Numbered from the stretch's first letter, positions 25,895 through 35,779 are shown. The stretch: 45,641 bases of DNA from Leptolyngbyaceae cyanobacterium CSU_1_3 (GCA_012034655.1 JAAUOZ010000017.1:1-45641); one strand, 5' to 3'. Notes: a model not told the origin generated them from the letters alone. Numbers and translations are program-made.

Positions 25895-27073
25895 ATGAAA
25901 ACCTATGACTGGATTGTAGTCGGCGCAGGCATTACGGGGGCCGCCCTCAGCTACGAGCTTGCCCAACAAGGATTCTCAACCCTGCTCTTAGAGCAGCACG
26001 ATCGACCCCAGGGAGCCACTCGCTTCAGCTATGGCGGCCTTGCATTTTGGGCAGCGACAAACGACTTGACCCGCCAACTCTATGCTGAAGGACTTGAGAT
26101 TCATCAACAGCTATCGGCCGAACTGGAAGCCGACACGCAGTTTCGAGAAATGGATTTGCTGCTGACGATCGCCGCCCACAACGATCCGGCAGCACTGGCG
26201 GCAAACTATGCCCAGTTTGAGATTCCGCCTCAATTGCTGAGTGTCGATCAGGCCTGTGAACTGGAGCCGTTGTTAGATCGATCGGCGATCTCAGGGGCGC
26301 TGACAGTCAGGCATGGTCACATTGAGGCAGAGTTGGCCACCCAGGGCTATTGTCAAGCCTTTCAGCGACTGGGGGGCGACCTGAAAATTGCCCGTGTCAC
26401 CGGATTGGTGCAGTCAGATCAGCGAGTCTCAGGGGTGACAACCGAGAAGACACAGTTTCACGGGGCAAACGTCGTCATCTGCGCTGGGGGCATCAGCCGT
26501 CACCTACTCAAAGCCGCCGGAATTCACGTTCAGCAATTCTTCACCCACGCCGAACTCATCGAAACGCCCCCGGTCGATGTGCAACTCCGCACTCTGGTCA
26601 TGCCTGCCGAAGGAGAGCGATTTAAGCTTGAGGCTACCTCTACCCAACCCACGATCGCAGCCCTGTGGAACGAACCCGGACACGAACCCACCCCGCCAAT
26701 TTTGGATGCTGGAGCGATTCAGTTTCTCAATGGGCAAATCCGAATTGGGCAAGTTAGCCGCACCTTAACCGACCCCTGCGCCTCGATCGACCCCACTCAA
26801 AGCGAGTCCGATCTGCGCGCCAAAATTAGCACCGTCTTACCTGCCTTAGGAAATCTGCCAGGAACCTGGCATCACTGCCTGATCGCCTTTAGCAGCGATC
26901 GTCTACCTCTGATTGGCGCAATTCCCCATACCGAAGGGATTCACGTTTTTTCAGGGTTCAGCAATCCGTTAGTGGTAGTGCCTGCGGTGGCGCGACGCTA
27001 TGCCCATTTTGTGAATGGAAAAGTTGACCGAGCGATCGAACAGCTATCGCCCAGTCGGTTTGGCAGCCCATAA
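25895..27073 (+). CDS. FAD-dependent oxidoreductase (DAO family)
   Basis: 392-residue flavoenzyme of the DadA/glycine-oxidase-like family. The dinucleotide motif is at the extreme N-terminus (WIVVGAGITGAALSYELAQ), followed by the ribose-binding Glu in LLLEQHDRPQGAT. The C-terminal FAD motif LIAFSSDRLPLIGAIPH and GIHVFSGFSNPLVVVP are typical. It oxidises an amine or amino-acid substrate that cannot be named from the sequence. It begins with ATG, has normal length, and no obvious partner gene is adjacent. Confidence 0.87.
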   Translation: MKTYDWIVVGAGITGAALSYELAQQGFSTLLLEQHDRPQGATRFSYGGLAFWAATNDLTRQLYAEGLEIHQQLSAELEADTQFREMDLLLTIAAHNDPAALAANYAQFEIPPQLLSVDQACELEPLLDRSAISGALTVRHGHIEAELATQGYCQAFQRLGGDLKIARVTGLVQSDQRVSGVTTEKTQFHGANVVICAGGISRHLLKAAGIHVQQFFTHAELIETPPVDVQLRTLVMPAEGERFKLEATSTQPTIAALWNEPGHEPTPPILDAGAIQFLNGQIRIGQVSRTLTDPCASIDPTQSESDLRAKISTVLPALGNLPGTWHHCLIAFSSDRLPLIGAIPHTEGIHVFSGFSNPLVVVPAVARRYAHFVNGKVDRAIEQLSPSRFGSP

Positions 27074-27202
27074 GATCAGCCAGAACCCCGACTTCTCGCT
27101 CAAGAGGCTCGATGCAACCATTGTGCAGCTTGAGCGATCGGTGGGGCAGGAGTTTGAATTTGATGGCAAGTAGGTTAATTTGCTAAGGAGCAGGTTGACA
27201 CT

Positions 27203-27223
27203 CCCCGGTCTTAAGACGCGGGG
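27203..27223. repeat. IS605-type end hairpin remnant
   Basis: Imperfect hairpin CCCCGGTCTTAAGAC with GCGGGG, preceded by GGTTGACACT and followed by GATTCTT. I recall this arrangement from the ends of cyanobacterial IS200/IS605-group elements. No transposase is attached; a family D element begins right after it. Confidence 0.45.
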
Positions 27224-27228
27224 ATTCT

Positions 27229-27321
27229 TAAGAGATTTCTAGCAAACCAGTGACCGGCTGTCTTCGGCTGCGCTCAGCCAGCTTGCGCCCTGAGCGTCAT
27301 CTTTTTTTAGAAATCTCCTTA
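27229..27321. mobile_element. MITE-like element family D, copy 2
   Basis: Ends TAAGAGATTTCTAG and (reverse complement of the right end) TAAGGAGATTTCTAA. The reverse complement of the whole element matches 41909-42028, sharing AAGCTGGCTGAGC, GAAGACAGC and GGTCACTGG. Confidence 0.82.
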
Positions 27322-27341
27322 CAAAAATTCTGCCTTCCTAC

Positions 27342-29216
27342 CTAAAAGCTAAACTGCGTCCGGAAGCTACCCACATAGATCGATGGGTTACTGTCGAAGT
27401 TGTTAGCGTTGAAGATCGCGTAGAACGTAGGCACAAAGGCGATGTTTTGCGTCACCGGGTAGAAATAAGAGGCTTCCAGTTCATATTGCGTGCCGCCATC
27501 ACCCGCGCCGGAGGCAAAGAAACGCCGCCCGCTGGTAATGTCCATCGGCATCAAAAATGTGATGGTTCCCAGCGCACCTTTCTTGCCCAAATCGGGAAAA
27601 CCAACCCCCACCTGGAAAGATTGAGTGCGAACCTTCTCATCGATCGGGTTGAGCTTTGTCGTCGCGAAACTGTAGCGCCCAAACACACCAATACTTGGGG
27701 TTAGCATCCAATCGAAGTTTACGCCAAACATATCGGCGGTGGCATACCTCAGACCGCCGCCTACTCCCCCCTCCGAAAACCCTGCACCCGCATCCAAATA
27801 GCCATAAGGAATGGGTTCTCCGATCGCCCCGCCAACCTGCCCACCGTAAGCCTGAATGCGAGAATGATTGTATTGCAGACGCAGATTGATTTTGTCGTTG
27901 GGTGAGAAGGTCAACTCTGCGGAGGTGGTGTTAGTGCCACCAAACAAGCCAAACTGAGGATTGCTCGACGTGTTAAAGCCAAACTGCGCGGGCAAAAATT
28001 CTGTATTCTCACCCAAATAGCCGATCGCAAAACGAAACTGTTTGTTGAGGTTTAGCTCAATCACCGCCCCCGACCCTCGATCGATCGCATTCGATTGAGT
28101 ACTATTTGCAGTGTCAAAGCTGGCTCCAGAGTTGAAAACGAAGTTAAATCGGTTGAAGTCAAAGTGGCGATACCAGTTGATGCGCGGCCCCACCGTGACC
28201 TTGACATTCTCACCCACCGGAAAGCTATAGAACAGATCATGAATGATTACATCAGGTCGGCCATTCACTGTACCAGCAGATTGGTCAAAGAAGGGCGTGC
28301 CCGTGGCATTAAAGAAACCTGCCGACGCATATTGGTTGTAGGGAGAAATCGAATTTCCGGCGGCCAATTGCGTCACCAACTGATCTTGCCCACTAAAAGA
28401 CGTAACCAGGGTGAGCCAGGTCAAAAAGCCGACGGTAATATTGGGGTCTTCGGCGGTCAGGGTGGTGGGCAGCCCACCTGTGCGAGTGGCAAAAAAGCGC
28501 CCATTGCCAGGGTCGTTGGCTCCACTGAGGGGGCCTTCATACAACACGCCTCGGCCTGCGGTTGCGCCTGTAATGTTGACCCAGACATTGCCTTGCAGTT
28601 TGGTAGTCGTCGAGAATTGCTGCCTTTCGAGGAGGGCGGTGCGAGTTTCGAGGGCATCGACGCGGCCGCGCAGGGTGGCCAGTTCTGCGGCAAATTCTTC
28701 TTGGAGCTTTTGCAGCGTTGCCAGGTCTTCTTTTTTGACCAGATCTGCCGTTGCGGCGGCAATCAATTCGTTGACCCGATCGAGGCAGGCATTTAACCCG
28801 GCGGCAAATTCGTAGCGGGTCATGGCTCGATTGCCCCGATAGGTTTTGTCGGGGTAGCCCGCAATACAGCCGTAGCGCTCAACGAGCGACTGAAGGGCCT
28901 GAAACGCCCAATCGGTGGGGCGTACATCTCCCAATTGAGACACAGACGTAACCTGCGACATCGCTTCATCGGGTGGCACTTCGGCCTGCCCTAGAACGGC
29001 AGCCCGATCGATTGCGTCTAGGCTCAGCGAAGATGGGGCGATCGTCGAATCTGAAATTTTGAGTGAGGCACTAGGCAACCCGATCGTCTGATCTAAAGCA
29101 GATGGCTCTAAATTGACCGACGGCTCCTTGGCGACTGCCGCTTGAGATATCAAAAGGGTCGCCCCGATCAAAGGCGACAAAATCAGGGACTTGGGAAGAT
29201 GGGACTTGCTAAACAT
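27342..29216 (-). CDS. SLH-domain outer-membrane porin (OprB / iron-uptake porin type)
   Basis: 624-residue beta-barrel protein of the cyanobacterial outer membrane. A signal peptide covers about residues 1-29 (ends QAAVAKE). An SLH domain (about 88-150) has QLGDVRPTDWAFQALQSLVE and GYPDKTYRGNRAMTRYEFA, which binds the peptidoglycan-linked polymer. A coiled coil follows (about 155-200, LQKLQEEFAAELATLRGRVD), then the OprB-like barrel to a terminal Phe (GSFRTQFSF). Relatives pass inorganic ions, and some are called iron-uptake porins; the solute here is not determinable. Confidence 0.9.
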   Translation of the reverse strand: MFSKSHLPKSLILSPLIGATLLISQAAVAKEPSVNLEPSALDQTIGLPSASLKISDSTIAPSSLSLDAIDRAAVLGQAEVPPDEAMSQVTSVSQLGDVRPTDWAFQALQSLVERYGCIAGYPDKTYRGNRAMTRYEFAAGLNACLDRVNELIAAATADLVKKEDLATLQKLQEEFAAELATLRGRVDALETRTALLERQQFSTTTKLQGNVWVNITGATAGRGVLYEGPLSGANDPGNGRFFATRTGGLPTTLTAEDPNITVGFLTWLTLVTSFSGQDQLVTQLAAGNSISPYNQYASAGFFNATGTPFFDQSAGTVNGRPDVIIHDLFYSFPVGENVKVTVGPRINWYRHFDFNRFNFVFNSGASFDTANSTQSNAIDRGSGAVIELNLNKQFRFAIGYLGENTEFLPAQFGFNTSSNPQFGLFGGTNTTSAELTFSPNDKINLRLQYNHSRIQAYGGQVGGAIGEPIPYGYLDAGAGFSEGGVGGGLRYATADMFGVNFDWMLTPSIGVFGRYSFATTKLNPIDEKVRTQSFQVGVGFPDLGKKGALGTITFLMPMDITSGRRFFASGAGDGGTQYELEASYFYPVTQNIAFVPTFYAIFNANNFDSNPSIYVGSFRTQFSF

Positions 29217-29344
29217 TCAACCTCAACACCTAACCGAACATAACTTTAGGTGTGTATCGTACCAGACAGAGGCTTTTGAGAATGTAGCTCTGTGAACAGA
29301 AACAATCTGATTGGAGAATAGTGTCAGGGCGATCGCCCAAACAA

Positions 29345-29378
29345 AGCACCCCCTACAGAGCCACGCTGGTAGGGGAAT
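29345..29378 (-). terminator. Possible terminator hairpin after the M1 aminopeptidase
   Basis: CCCCTAC (29350-29356) pairs with GTAGGGG (29369-29375) around a 12-base loop, 34 bases past the aminopeptidase stop. The T-rich tail on the minus strand is weak (TGCTTTGTTTGG). Confidence 0.4.
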
Positions 29379-29408
29379 GACCGTACCATTCCTTAGACCG
29401 TGGGTGCA

Positions 29409-32041
29409 TTATTGATCTGAACACTCCTTAGTTTGCTTCGCTTCCAGGGTTTCTAGCCGACTCTTGAGGGTCTGATTGTCTTTCTTGAGTTGGTCGAGTT
29501 CTTCGCGCAGTTGCTTCACGGCTTGGTCGGTTCCAGCATTTTTTTGCACAGCTTGAACGGACTCTTCAGCGATGCGGCGCACTCGACCATCGGGGGTTTG
29601 GTCAGCCAACGCTTGCAAAATGCCGATCGCCTTCGGGGTTTCCATTTGTCCCAGCCCTCTGGCAACTGAGACTTGGGTCAGAAAAAACGTCTCCCGCGAG
29701 AGTTCTTGAAAGCGGGCTAAAATTCTCGCCAGGTTGGGGCTGCTCTGCCCACTCGAAATTGTGCCCAGCGCTCGAATTGCAGCCAGACGAAGGGGTTGAG
29801 GAATGCCGATCGCAGTATACTCCAAGACTAGATTCAGAGCCGCTTCAGAGGTTTTGAGTTGGCTCAGCGCCCCGATCGCCCCCGATCGCACCACTTCATT
29901 CCAGCCCTGCCGCTCTCTGAGCACGGTTTCAATCAGCTTGAGCAATTCGGCTTGAGCAGAATCATCAAGCCCTAGAGAGGCAACTTTACCCAAACTTGAA
30001 GGGCAGACGCTTCGACATAGTAGCTGGCATCGCCCGCCTCGACCGTAGATTTGAGCGCCTGATAGCTCCCGTCGGCTTTGATCTGGGCAAGACCTTCTAC
30101 GATCGCCCTTCGCACCCTAGCATCTTCATCTCCCAAGCCAACCAGCAACCCCTGCAACGCCTGATCTAGTTTAATGGTGGCTAAACTGCGGGCGACTTCT
30201 GCCCGAACTCCCCAAAAGCGATCGCTCTGCAACGACTCAGACAGCGCCTTGACAACCTCCAATCCGCCCTTTTTCGCGAGGGCTTCTGCGGCATAAATGC
30301 GGGCCACGGGGTCAGGATCGGCGTGAAGTTGGGCTTTCAGTTCTGGTAAGGGATATTCTAGCTCGACCGTTTTCAGGTAATGATTGCCGACATCAAACCG
30401 GATGAAATCAGGTTTTTGGGCTAGAGGGAAGTAGAAACTTTGTTCACGATCGTGAATTCGCACTGAAAAAACCTGAAACCGGAGTTCGGGCGATCGGGCC
30501 GTTTCTTCTAGCTCGGCGGCTTCGCTAGGGGTGACATAGCCAAAGCCGATCGGAATCTTGAGGTCAAACAATTCTTTGGGGCTGGCTGGGTTTGCCTGGG
30601 TTTGTGTAACCGTCACTTTGGCGAGGTTGCTGTCGCCATCCCAGGTGTAGGCAACTTTGTAGTCGGGGTGTCCGCCTCGGTAGACGTATTGATCAAACAG
30701 AAAGAGTAAATTGCGTCCGGTAGATTTTTCGATCGCTCTCAGCAAATCAACGGTTTCCACCGTTCGATGGGCATTGTCGTGGAGGAAGGTGGCGATCGCT
30801 TTCCAAAACAGTTCTTCACCTAGCTCCGTGCGAATCATGTGATAGACGCACGCACCTTTTTCGTAAAGATGACGATCGTATAGCTCGATCGCCTCTCGAT
30901 AGACATGGGTGACGATCGGGCGACGATAGCGAGATGCGTCTTCGTCTAAATAGCTCCGGGCTTCTCCAAGCAGATAGTAGGCGGCGGTGTTTGCATCGTA
31001 TTCGTGATCCATCCACAGCACTTCGGCGTAAGAGGCCATGCCTTCTTTGATCCAGGCGTGCGACCAGTGCTTGATCACTACTAGATCGCCAAACCACTGG
31101 TGGGCGAGTTCGTGGGCGACTAGGGTTTCGGTGCTGCGGTTGTCGATCGCGGCTCGTTCGTCTAGCAGGCAGCGATCGGTCAGCAGCGTGGTAGACGTGT
31201 TCTCCATGCCGCCAAAGATAAAGTCATCGACACAGACCTGGGCATATTTGGGAAACGGGTAAGCATAGCCATATTTCTGGCTAAAAAACTCAATCATCTG
31301 CGGCGTTTTGCCCATACTGATCTGAGCTTCTTTTTCGCGACCTTTCTCAACGTAGTAGGTGACGGGTTTGCCGTTCCATTCGTCTTTGAGTTCGGCAAAG
31401 TCGCCCACTGCCAAGGTCATCAGATAGGTAGGGTGAACTTCTTTTTGCAGCCAATGAAAGATCTGGCGATCGCCCTGCAAATCAACGCTGATCAACTCAC
31501 CATTAGAAATCGCAGTATAGGGTGCTGGGACACTCACCCGAATTTCAGAAGTGGTCAACTGTCCGGGGTAGTCAAAGCAGGGAAACCAGAACCGAGAATC
31601 TTCGTCTTCGCCCTGAGTCCAGACTTGTACGGGCTTTTTGGGGTAGTGCTGATCGGGCGCTACAAAATAAATGCCGCGCTGAGGGTGCTCGACACTGTAG
31701 GCGATCGCCACCTCGATCGGGGTTCCCGCTTGCGTCGGTTCCTTCAGCCGAACGTGTAATTGTTCGCCGTCATAGTCGAAGGGTTGCGCCACTCCGGCCA
31801 CTTCGACGGTGTGAATGTTGAGGGTGACGGCATCGAAGGTCAGGCGATCGATGCCACTTCTCACCGGGTTCAGTCGTGTCATACAGGTCGCTTGATAGCG
31901 CTGATGGGAAATGTCTAGACTCAAATCTAGAAAAATATGCTCCACCTGACCGGGGCGATCGGGGTTGTAGTGTGGACGCGCTCCTGGCAGTTCAAAGGAC
32001 TTGTGACCGTTATTATCGGCATCAAAATAGGAGTAAAGCAT
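29409..32041 (-). CDS. pepN: M1 family aminopeptidase with C-terminal HEAT-like repeats (frameshifted)
   Basis: Zinc aminopeptidase of about 877 residues after repair. The first frame (from the ATG at 32041) has the M1 N-terminal sheet, the GGMEN exopeptidase motif (FGGMENTST) and the zinc motif VAHELAHQWFGDLV (near residue 310) with its distal Glu in KEGMASYAE. It then has HEAT-type repeats (YAAEALAKKGGLE, RVRRAIVEGLAQI) until the frame breaks near SALQVWVKLPL. The second frame (29409-29993) continues these repeats (GKVASLGLDD, RLAAIRALGTIS) and ends in a coiled coil. One extra A in AAA at 29992-29994 joins them. pepN is used in the broad sense. Confidence 0.88.
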
Positions 32042-32217
32042 GATTTTTAGGAGCGACCTTAATTTAATTCAACGGAACTCGAATGATGAGGGAAAATGCA
32101 AACTCGTTATGATTATGGGTTAGGCAACTCTTGTTAAACAACTCTGGAAATCTACTTTCTCCCTTTGTGGCACAGAGTCCCAGAAACCTTTGCCCTGTGC
32201 CTTTCTAGCCAACTCCC

Positions 32218-33153
32218 TCAGATTCCTCCGAGCAAACTAGCCAGCAGGGCTTTCTGCGCGTGCATTCGATTTTCCGCCTGATCCCAAAGCCTAGATTGTG
32301 CCCCCTCCATCACACCTTCGGTAATTTCTTCGCCCCGGTGTGCGGGCAGACAGTGCAGCACGATCGCGTCTCGATCTGCCTGAGCTAGCAAGCTCTCGTT
32401 AACCTGGTAGGGCTGAAAAATGGGAACTCGGCTGTCGGCCAAATCTTCTTGCCCCATGCTGGCCCAAACATCGGTGTAGAGCACCTGAGCACCCTTGGCC
32501 GCCGCAATTGGATCGCTCGTCAAAATGATTTCAGACTTGCCGGCGGCGATCGCCCTGGCTTTTTGAACGATCGCCTCACTGGGCTGATATTCTGGCGGCG
32601 TAGCAATTCGCACGTTGATGCCCGTCAAAGCACACCCCAGCATCAAAGAATGGGCGACATTGTTGCCATCACCCAAATAGGTCAGCGTCAGATCAGAGAG
32701 CGACCCAAACTTTTCTTGCACCGTCTGCAAATCGGCCAAAATCTGACAGGGGTGCTCTAAATCGGTGAGGGCATTGACGATCGGAATCTCGGCATATTCC
32801 GCAAAGGTTTCTAAATCTTGCTGCTCGAAGGTGCGGATGGCCAAAATATCTAAGTAACGATCGAGCACCCTGGCTGTGTCGGCGATCGGTTCTCCACGGC
32901 TAACCTGAATCGAGCTGACATTCAGATCCAAAACTTGCCCGCCCAGTTGATAGATAGCCACCGAGAAACTAACACGAGTTCGGGTAGAAGCTTTGTAGAA
33001 TAGCAGCCCCAACACTGGCACATGACCCTTGACCTGGCAGACTGGAGTGAGTTTTCCAGCCTTCATCTGGGCGGCAATCTCCAGCAGTTCGTGCATTTCA
33101 TCAGCACTCAGGTCTACTAAACTCAACAGATCCCGTCCTTTTAATCCGCTCAT
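32218..33153 (-). CDS. argF: Ornithine carbamoyltransferase
   Basis: Cytosolic enzyme of arginine synthesis, making citrulline from ornithine and carbamoyl phosphate; 311 residues from the ATG at 33153. The carbamoyl-phosphate loop is KASTRTRVSF (STRTR at 56-60), then LEHPCQILADLQT (HPCQ), the ornithine loop VWASMGQE (SMG) and the catalytic VLHCLPAHRG (HCLP). Upstream in-frame ATGs at 33159 and 33213 exist; the shorter start matches the family opening (SGLKGRDLLSL). No other arginine gene is adjacent. Confidence 0.95.
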   Translation of the reverse strand: MSGLKGRDLLSLVDLSADEMHELLEIAAQMKAGKLTPVCQVKGHVPVLGLLFYKASTRTRVSFSVAIYQLGGQVLDLNVSSIQVSRGEPIADTARVLDRYLDILAIRTFEQQDLETFAEYAEIPIVNALTDLEHPCQILADLQTVQEKFGSLSDLTLTYLGDGNNVAHSLMLGCALTGINVRIATPPEYQPSEAIVQKARAIAAGKSEIILTSDPIAAAKGAQVLYTDVWASMGQEDLADSRVPIFQPYQVNESLLAQADRDAIVLHCLPAHRGEEITEGVMEGAQSRLWDQAENRMHAQKALLASLLGGI

Positions 33154-33343
33154 GCCCATCCTCAGTAGTCGCACAACAGTCAAACCTCTTGCACCAACGA
33201 TCGGCACAAGCAAATTATCCTAAAACCCTACCAAATCTAACCGGGTTAGCCTAGCAGAAATGTTGCATTCGTCACGAGTGAAATCTACCAAATCGCCCGT
33301 GACAATTCTCTGAGGCGCAACGGTTAAACAAGGTTAAGCAATG

Positions 33344-33492
33344 TAACGTCAGTTCGCCGACGGGACTTTTTGCCCTCACCCCAAACCCCTTACCCCAGGG
33401 CAAGGGGCTGCAAAGCCTAACCCTGGCGTGGCTCCTCCGCCTCCTTGGGCTAGGAGGCGGAGGGCACTTTTAGCGACATCGAATTTACATTA
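33344..33492. mobile_element. MITE-like element family G, copy 1
   Basis: Left end TAACGTCAGTTCGCCGAC and right end, as reverse complement, TAATGTAAATTCGATGTC, form imperfect terminal repeats. The interior TTTGCCCTCACCCC, AACCCTGGCGTGGCTCCTCC and GAGGGCACTTTTAG recurs in the copies at 37671 and 38921. Confidence 0.85.
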
Positions 33493-33571
33493 ATGGAGAC
33501 AAAATCATTTGCTGCCGCCGAAACCCAAACCTCACGGTAGCTTTAATTCTGTCTTTCTACGGAGGGTCGCA

Positions 33572-33800
33572 CTAGTGGTCTGTCAGAAATTTTTTAAGGA
33601 ATGTGGATTGATCAATGCCGGAGATCTTCGACCTCCTCCCCTAACCCCTTCTCCCAACTTGGAAGAGGGCTGGGGTGAGGGCAAGATAGCCTTGCAGTGG
33701 ACGGAATGATTGAATCCACGTTCCTAAGGAGTTTTCAACCCCTTAAAAATAACCGCTTCCCCCTTCCCGATCCGTCCATTAAAGTTTGACAGACTACTAG
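33572..33800. mobile_element. MITE-like element family A, copy 2, interrupted by element B
   Basis: Left arm CTAGTGGTCTGTCAGAAATT and right arm TCCATTAAAGTTTGACAGAC correspond, in inverse orientation, to the ends of 4110-4206, and the inner TTCCCCCTTCCCGATCCGTC is conserved. Element B (33596-33730) splits it. The terminal CTAG contains the htrA stop codon (33797-33799). Confidence 0.88.
33596..33730. mobile_element. MITE-like element family B, copy 2, nested in element A
   Basis: Begins AAGGAATGTGGATTGATCA and ends TTGAATCCACGTTCCTAAGG, like 25537-25712. It sits inside element A with AAGGA visible on both sides, a possible 5-bp target duplication that cannot be separated from the element ends. 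Confidence 0.85.
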
Positions 33801-35002
33801 GCGGCATTCTTCAATTCAGCCGTCTTAACTGCCAACTGCTGCGTCTGATCGCCCCGCCGAACCTGGATCTTGAGGGTTTGCCCCAGGCGACTGTTTTCGA
33901 CGATCGTTTGCAGTTGTTCTGCCGACACGATCGACACACCATCGATTTGGGTGACGACATCACCGCGACGCACCCCCGCAAGGGCGGCTGGCGTGTTGGG
34001 CAAGACCCGCACCACAATCACACCATTCATCTCCGGAACCATGAAGGGAGAGTTAGGATCGCTATTGTTTTGTTGAGCAATTTCTGGGGTCAGTGTCGTC
34101 ATCTGCACACCCAGATAGGGATGGGGAATTTTTTCGCCCCGTGCCAACTGATCTTTGATTGACTTGACTTTGTTGATCGGAATGGCAAACCCGATTCCCA
34201 TTGCATCAGCCCGAATTGCGGTGTTGATGCCGATCACTTCACCCCGATCGTTCAACAACGGCCCCCCCGAATTGCCCGGATTGATCGCCGCATCGGTTTG
34301 AATGAAGTCCAGTCGCTTATCAGGAATGCCAACCTGAGCGCTCGATCGCTTCAACGTACTCACGATCCCCAATGTCACCGTGTTGTCTAACCCCAACGGG
34401 TTGCCCACGGCGATCGCCCATTCGCCCACGGCGATCGCATCAGAATCTCCCAACGGTGCGATCGGCAAGTCCGTCCCATTGATCTTGACGACGGCCAGAT
34501 CCGTGACTTCATCAAACCCGCGCACTTTGCCCTCAAAGATTCGCCCGTCTTTGAGCGTCACCGTTACCTTATCTGCGCCGTTGATCACATGGGAATTTGT
34601 CAAAATCACGCCGTTTTTGTCAATCAAAAAGCCAGATCCCTGACCTCGCAACCGTTCTTCTCTGGGTAGTTGAGGAATCATTTCTTCGCCAAAAAATCGC
34701 CGAAAGAAGGGATCTTCGAGCATCGGATCAGACGTAGCGCGCCGGGTGATCGTCCGTTCGGTGTCAATGCGAACCACCGCCGGGCCCACTGACTTCACCG
34801 CCTCAGCGACAAAACTACCCCGCTCGATCGCCCGACTTTTGGCCACAATTTTCTCTGCTTGAGGCGCGATCGCGGGAGTCGTTTCTGGAATTGCCGCTGC
34901 CTGAGCAGAAGGAGAGGCGATCGTGAATCCTAGCGCCAAAAGACACGACAGCACCATCGCTCGAATTCGACGCAAACCATTAAACCATTGGGGGAATTGC
35001 AT
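33797..35002 (-). CDS. HtrA/DegP-type serine protease with PDZ domain
   Basis: Exported or thylakoid/periplasmic S1C protease (HhoA/HhoB/HtrA group of cyanobacteria), 401 residues from the ATG at 35002. An N-terminal signal or anchor segment covers about 14-36 ([11 protein letters not shown]...SAQA). The catalytic triad is His138 (NSHVING), Asp168 (VTDLAVVKI) and Ser245 ([10 protein letters not shown]). One PDZ domain follows (about 300-395, [24 protein letters not shown]). The family degrades damaged proteins after light or heat stress. The longer frame to 35071 adds residues that are not family-like. The stop codon lies in the end of element A. Confidence 0.92.
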   Translation of the reverse strand: MQFPQWFNGLRRIRAMVLSCLLALGFTIASPSAQAAAIPETTPAIAPQAEKIVAKSRAIERGSFVAEAVKSVGPAVVRIDTERTITRRATSDPMLEDPFFRRFFGEEMIPQLPREERLRGQGSGFLIDKNGVILTNSHVINGADKVTVTLKDGRIFEGKVRGFDEVTDLAVVKINGTDLPIAPLGDSDAIAVGEWAIAVGNPLGLDNTVTLGIVSTLKRSSAQVGIPDKRLDFIQTDAAINPGNSGGPLLNDRGEVIGINTAIRADAMGIGFAIPINKVKSIKDQLARGEKIPHPYLGVQMTTLTPEIAQQNNSDPNSPFMVPEMNGVIVVRVLPNTPAALAGVRRGDVVTQIDGVSIVSAEQLQTIVENSRLGQTLKIQVRRGDQTQQLAVKTAELKNAA

Positions 35003-35241
35003 AGCATCAACTGATAGTAAAAACAAACGAAGGTTGGCAACCAGACTAGGGCCGGAGATCCCCGGTAGCATCGGCGTTTTGCACTTCCTAGGAACGATCG
35101 GCCATTCTGCCCACCATAATTAAATCTATTTTGCCAATTTCGACGTAAACCCGTATGGCGAAATCACCGCCATCCTTAGAAAATCGTAGACATCCACTAA
35201 GATCAGGGATAACCCCGAAAACCTTCTCTCCCCAAGACTCA

Positions 35242-35598
35242 ATGGCAACTTCAGAGCTTCCCCGTGGTCAAAACCTGACCGACCCCCAAGAACATTCGCA
35301 CAGTCACGACTCCTCTGCCCATTCGCACATCCACACCGAGGAGTCGGTACGCCAGGTGGTCAACCGTCTCTCGCGAATTGAGGGACACATTCGAGGCATC
35401 AAGTCAATGGTGCAAAGCGATCGCCCCTGCCCAGATGTACTCGTTCAGGTGGCGGCAGTTCGAGGGGCCCTCGATCGCGTTGCCCGCATGATTTTGGATG
35501 AACACCTCACCCAGTGCATCGCCCGTGCCGCCGAAGAAGGCAACATTCAAAATGAGATCGAAGCTCTAAAATCCGCCCTCGATCGGTTTCTGATTTAA
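35242..35598 (+). CDS. CsoR/RcnR-family metal-responsive repressor (InrS-like)
   Basis: Small helical DNA-binding metalloregulator (DUF156). From the ATG at 35242 it has 118 residues: a His-rich N-terminus (EHSHSHDSSAHSHIH) and the family core VNRLSRIEGHIRGIKSMVQS with the ligand Cys in RPCPDVL, followed by DEHLTQCIARA supplying His and Cys. This C-H-C set plus N-terminal His resembles the nickel sensor InrS; copper CsoR proteins lack the His-rich head. An upstream in-frame ATG at 35155 exists but the added residues are not family-like. It is divergent from htrA by 239 bases. No exporter gene is adjacent, so the target is unknown. Confidence 0.85.
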   Translation: MATSELPRGQNLTDPQEHSHSHDSSAHSHIHTEESVRQVVNRLSRIEGHIRGIKSMVQSDRPCPDVLVQVAAVRGALDRVARMILDEHLTQCIARAAEEGNIQNEIEALKSALDRFLI

Positions 35599-35628
35599 CG
35601 TGAATTAAATAACCTCTAAAACTTATAA

Positions 35629-35742
35629 GGGATCTGCGAGTTAATCATGCACCACCGGCCAGGTTTCGGCTCCGCTCAACCTTCAACCGTCGAGGGTGCA
35701 GCGGAATCGAAACCCGATTCACTGGTCTTTTATTTTCATGCA
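35629..35742. repeat. Dispersed repeat family F, copy 2 (inverted)
   Basis: Reverse complement of 15366-15476 along its length: begins GGATCTGCGAGTTAATCATG and ends TCTTTTATTTTCATGC. The core has GGTTTCGGCTCCGCTCAACC opposite CGGAATCGAAACC. Confidence 0.85.
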
Positions 35743-35779
35743 ATCCCCTAACCTGTAAAACCTATCAGTCTCTTCTGCC

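Larger units (their letters stand above)
33154..33796. other. Repeat cluster between argF and htrA
   Basis: No gene. It holds the argF upstream DNA, element G copy 1 (33344-33492) and element A copy 2 (33572-33800) interrupted by element B copy 2 (33596-33730). Confidence 0.8.

Noticed and set aside
28095-28796. Long plus-strand frame (233 codons) opposite the porin gene
   Set aside because: Antisense frame of a well-supported porin with no recognisable domain; typical shadow in GC-rich coding DNA.
29409-29993. Independent HEAT-repeat protein gene overlapping the M1 aminopeptidase
   Set aside because: The repeats and coiled coil continue the aminopeptidase C-terminus, and a single missing base in AAA at 29992-29994 explains the overlap.
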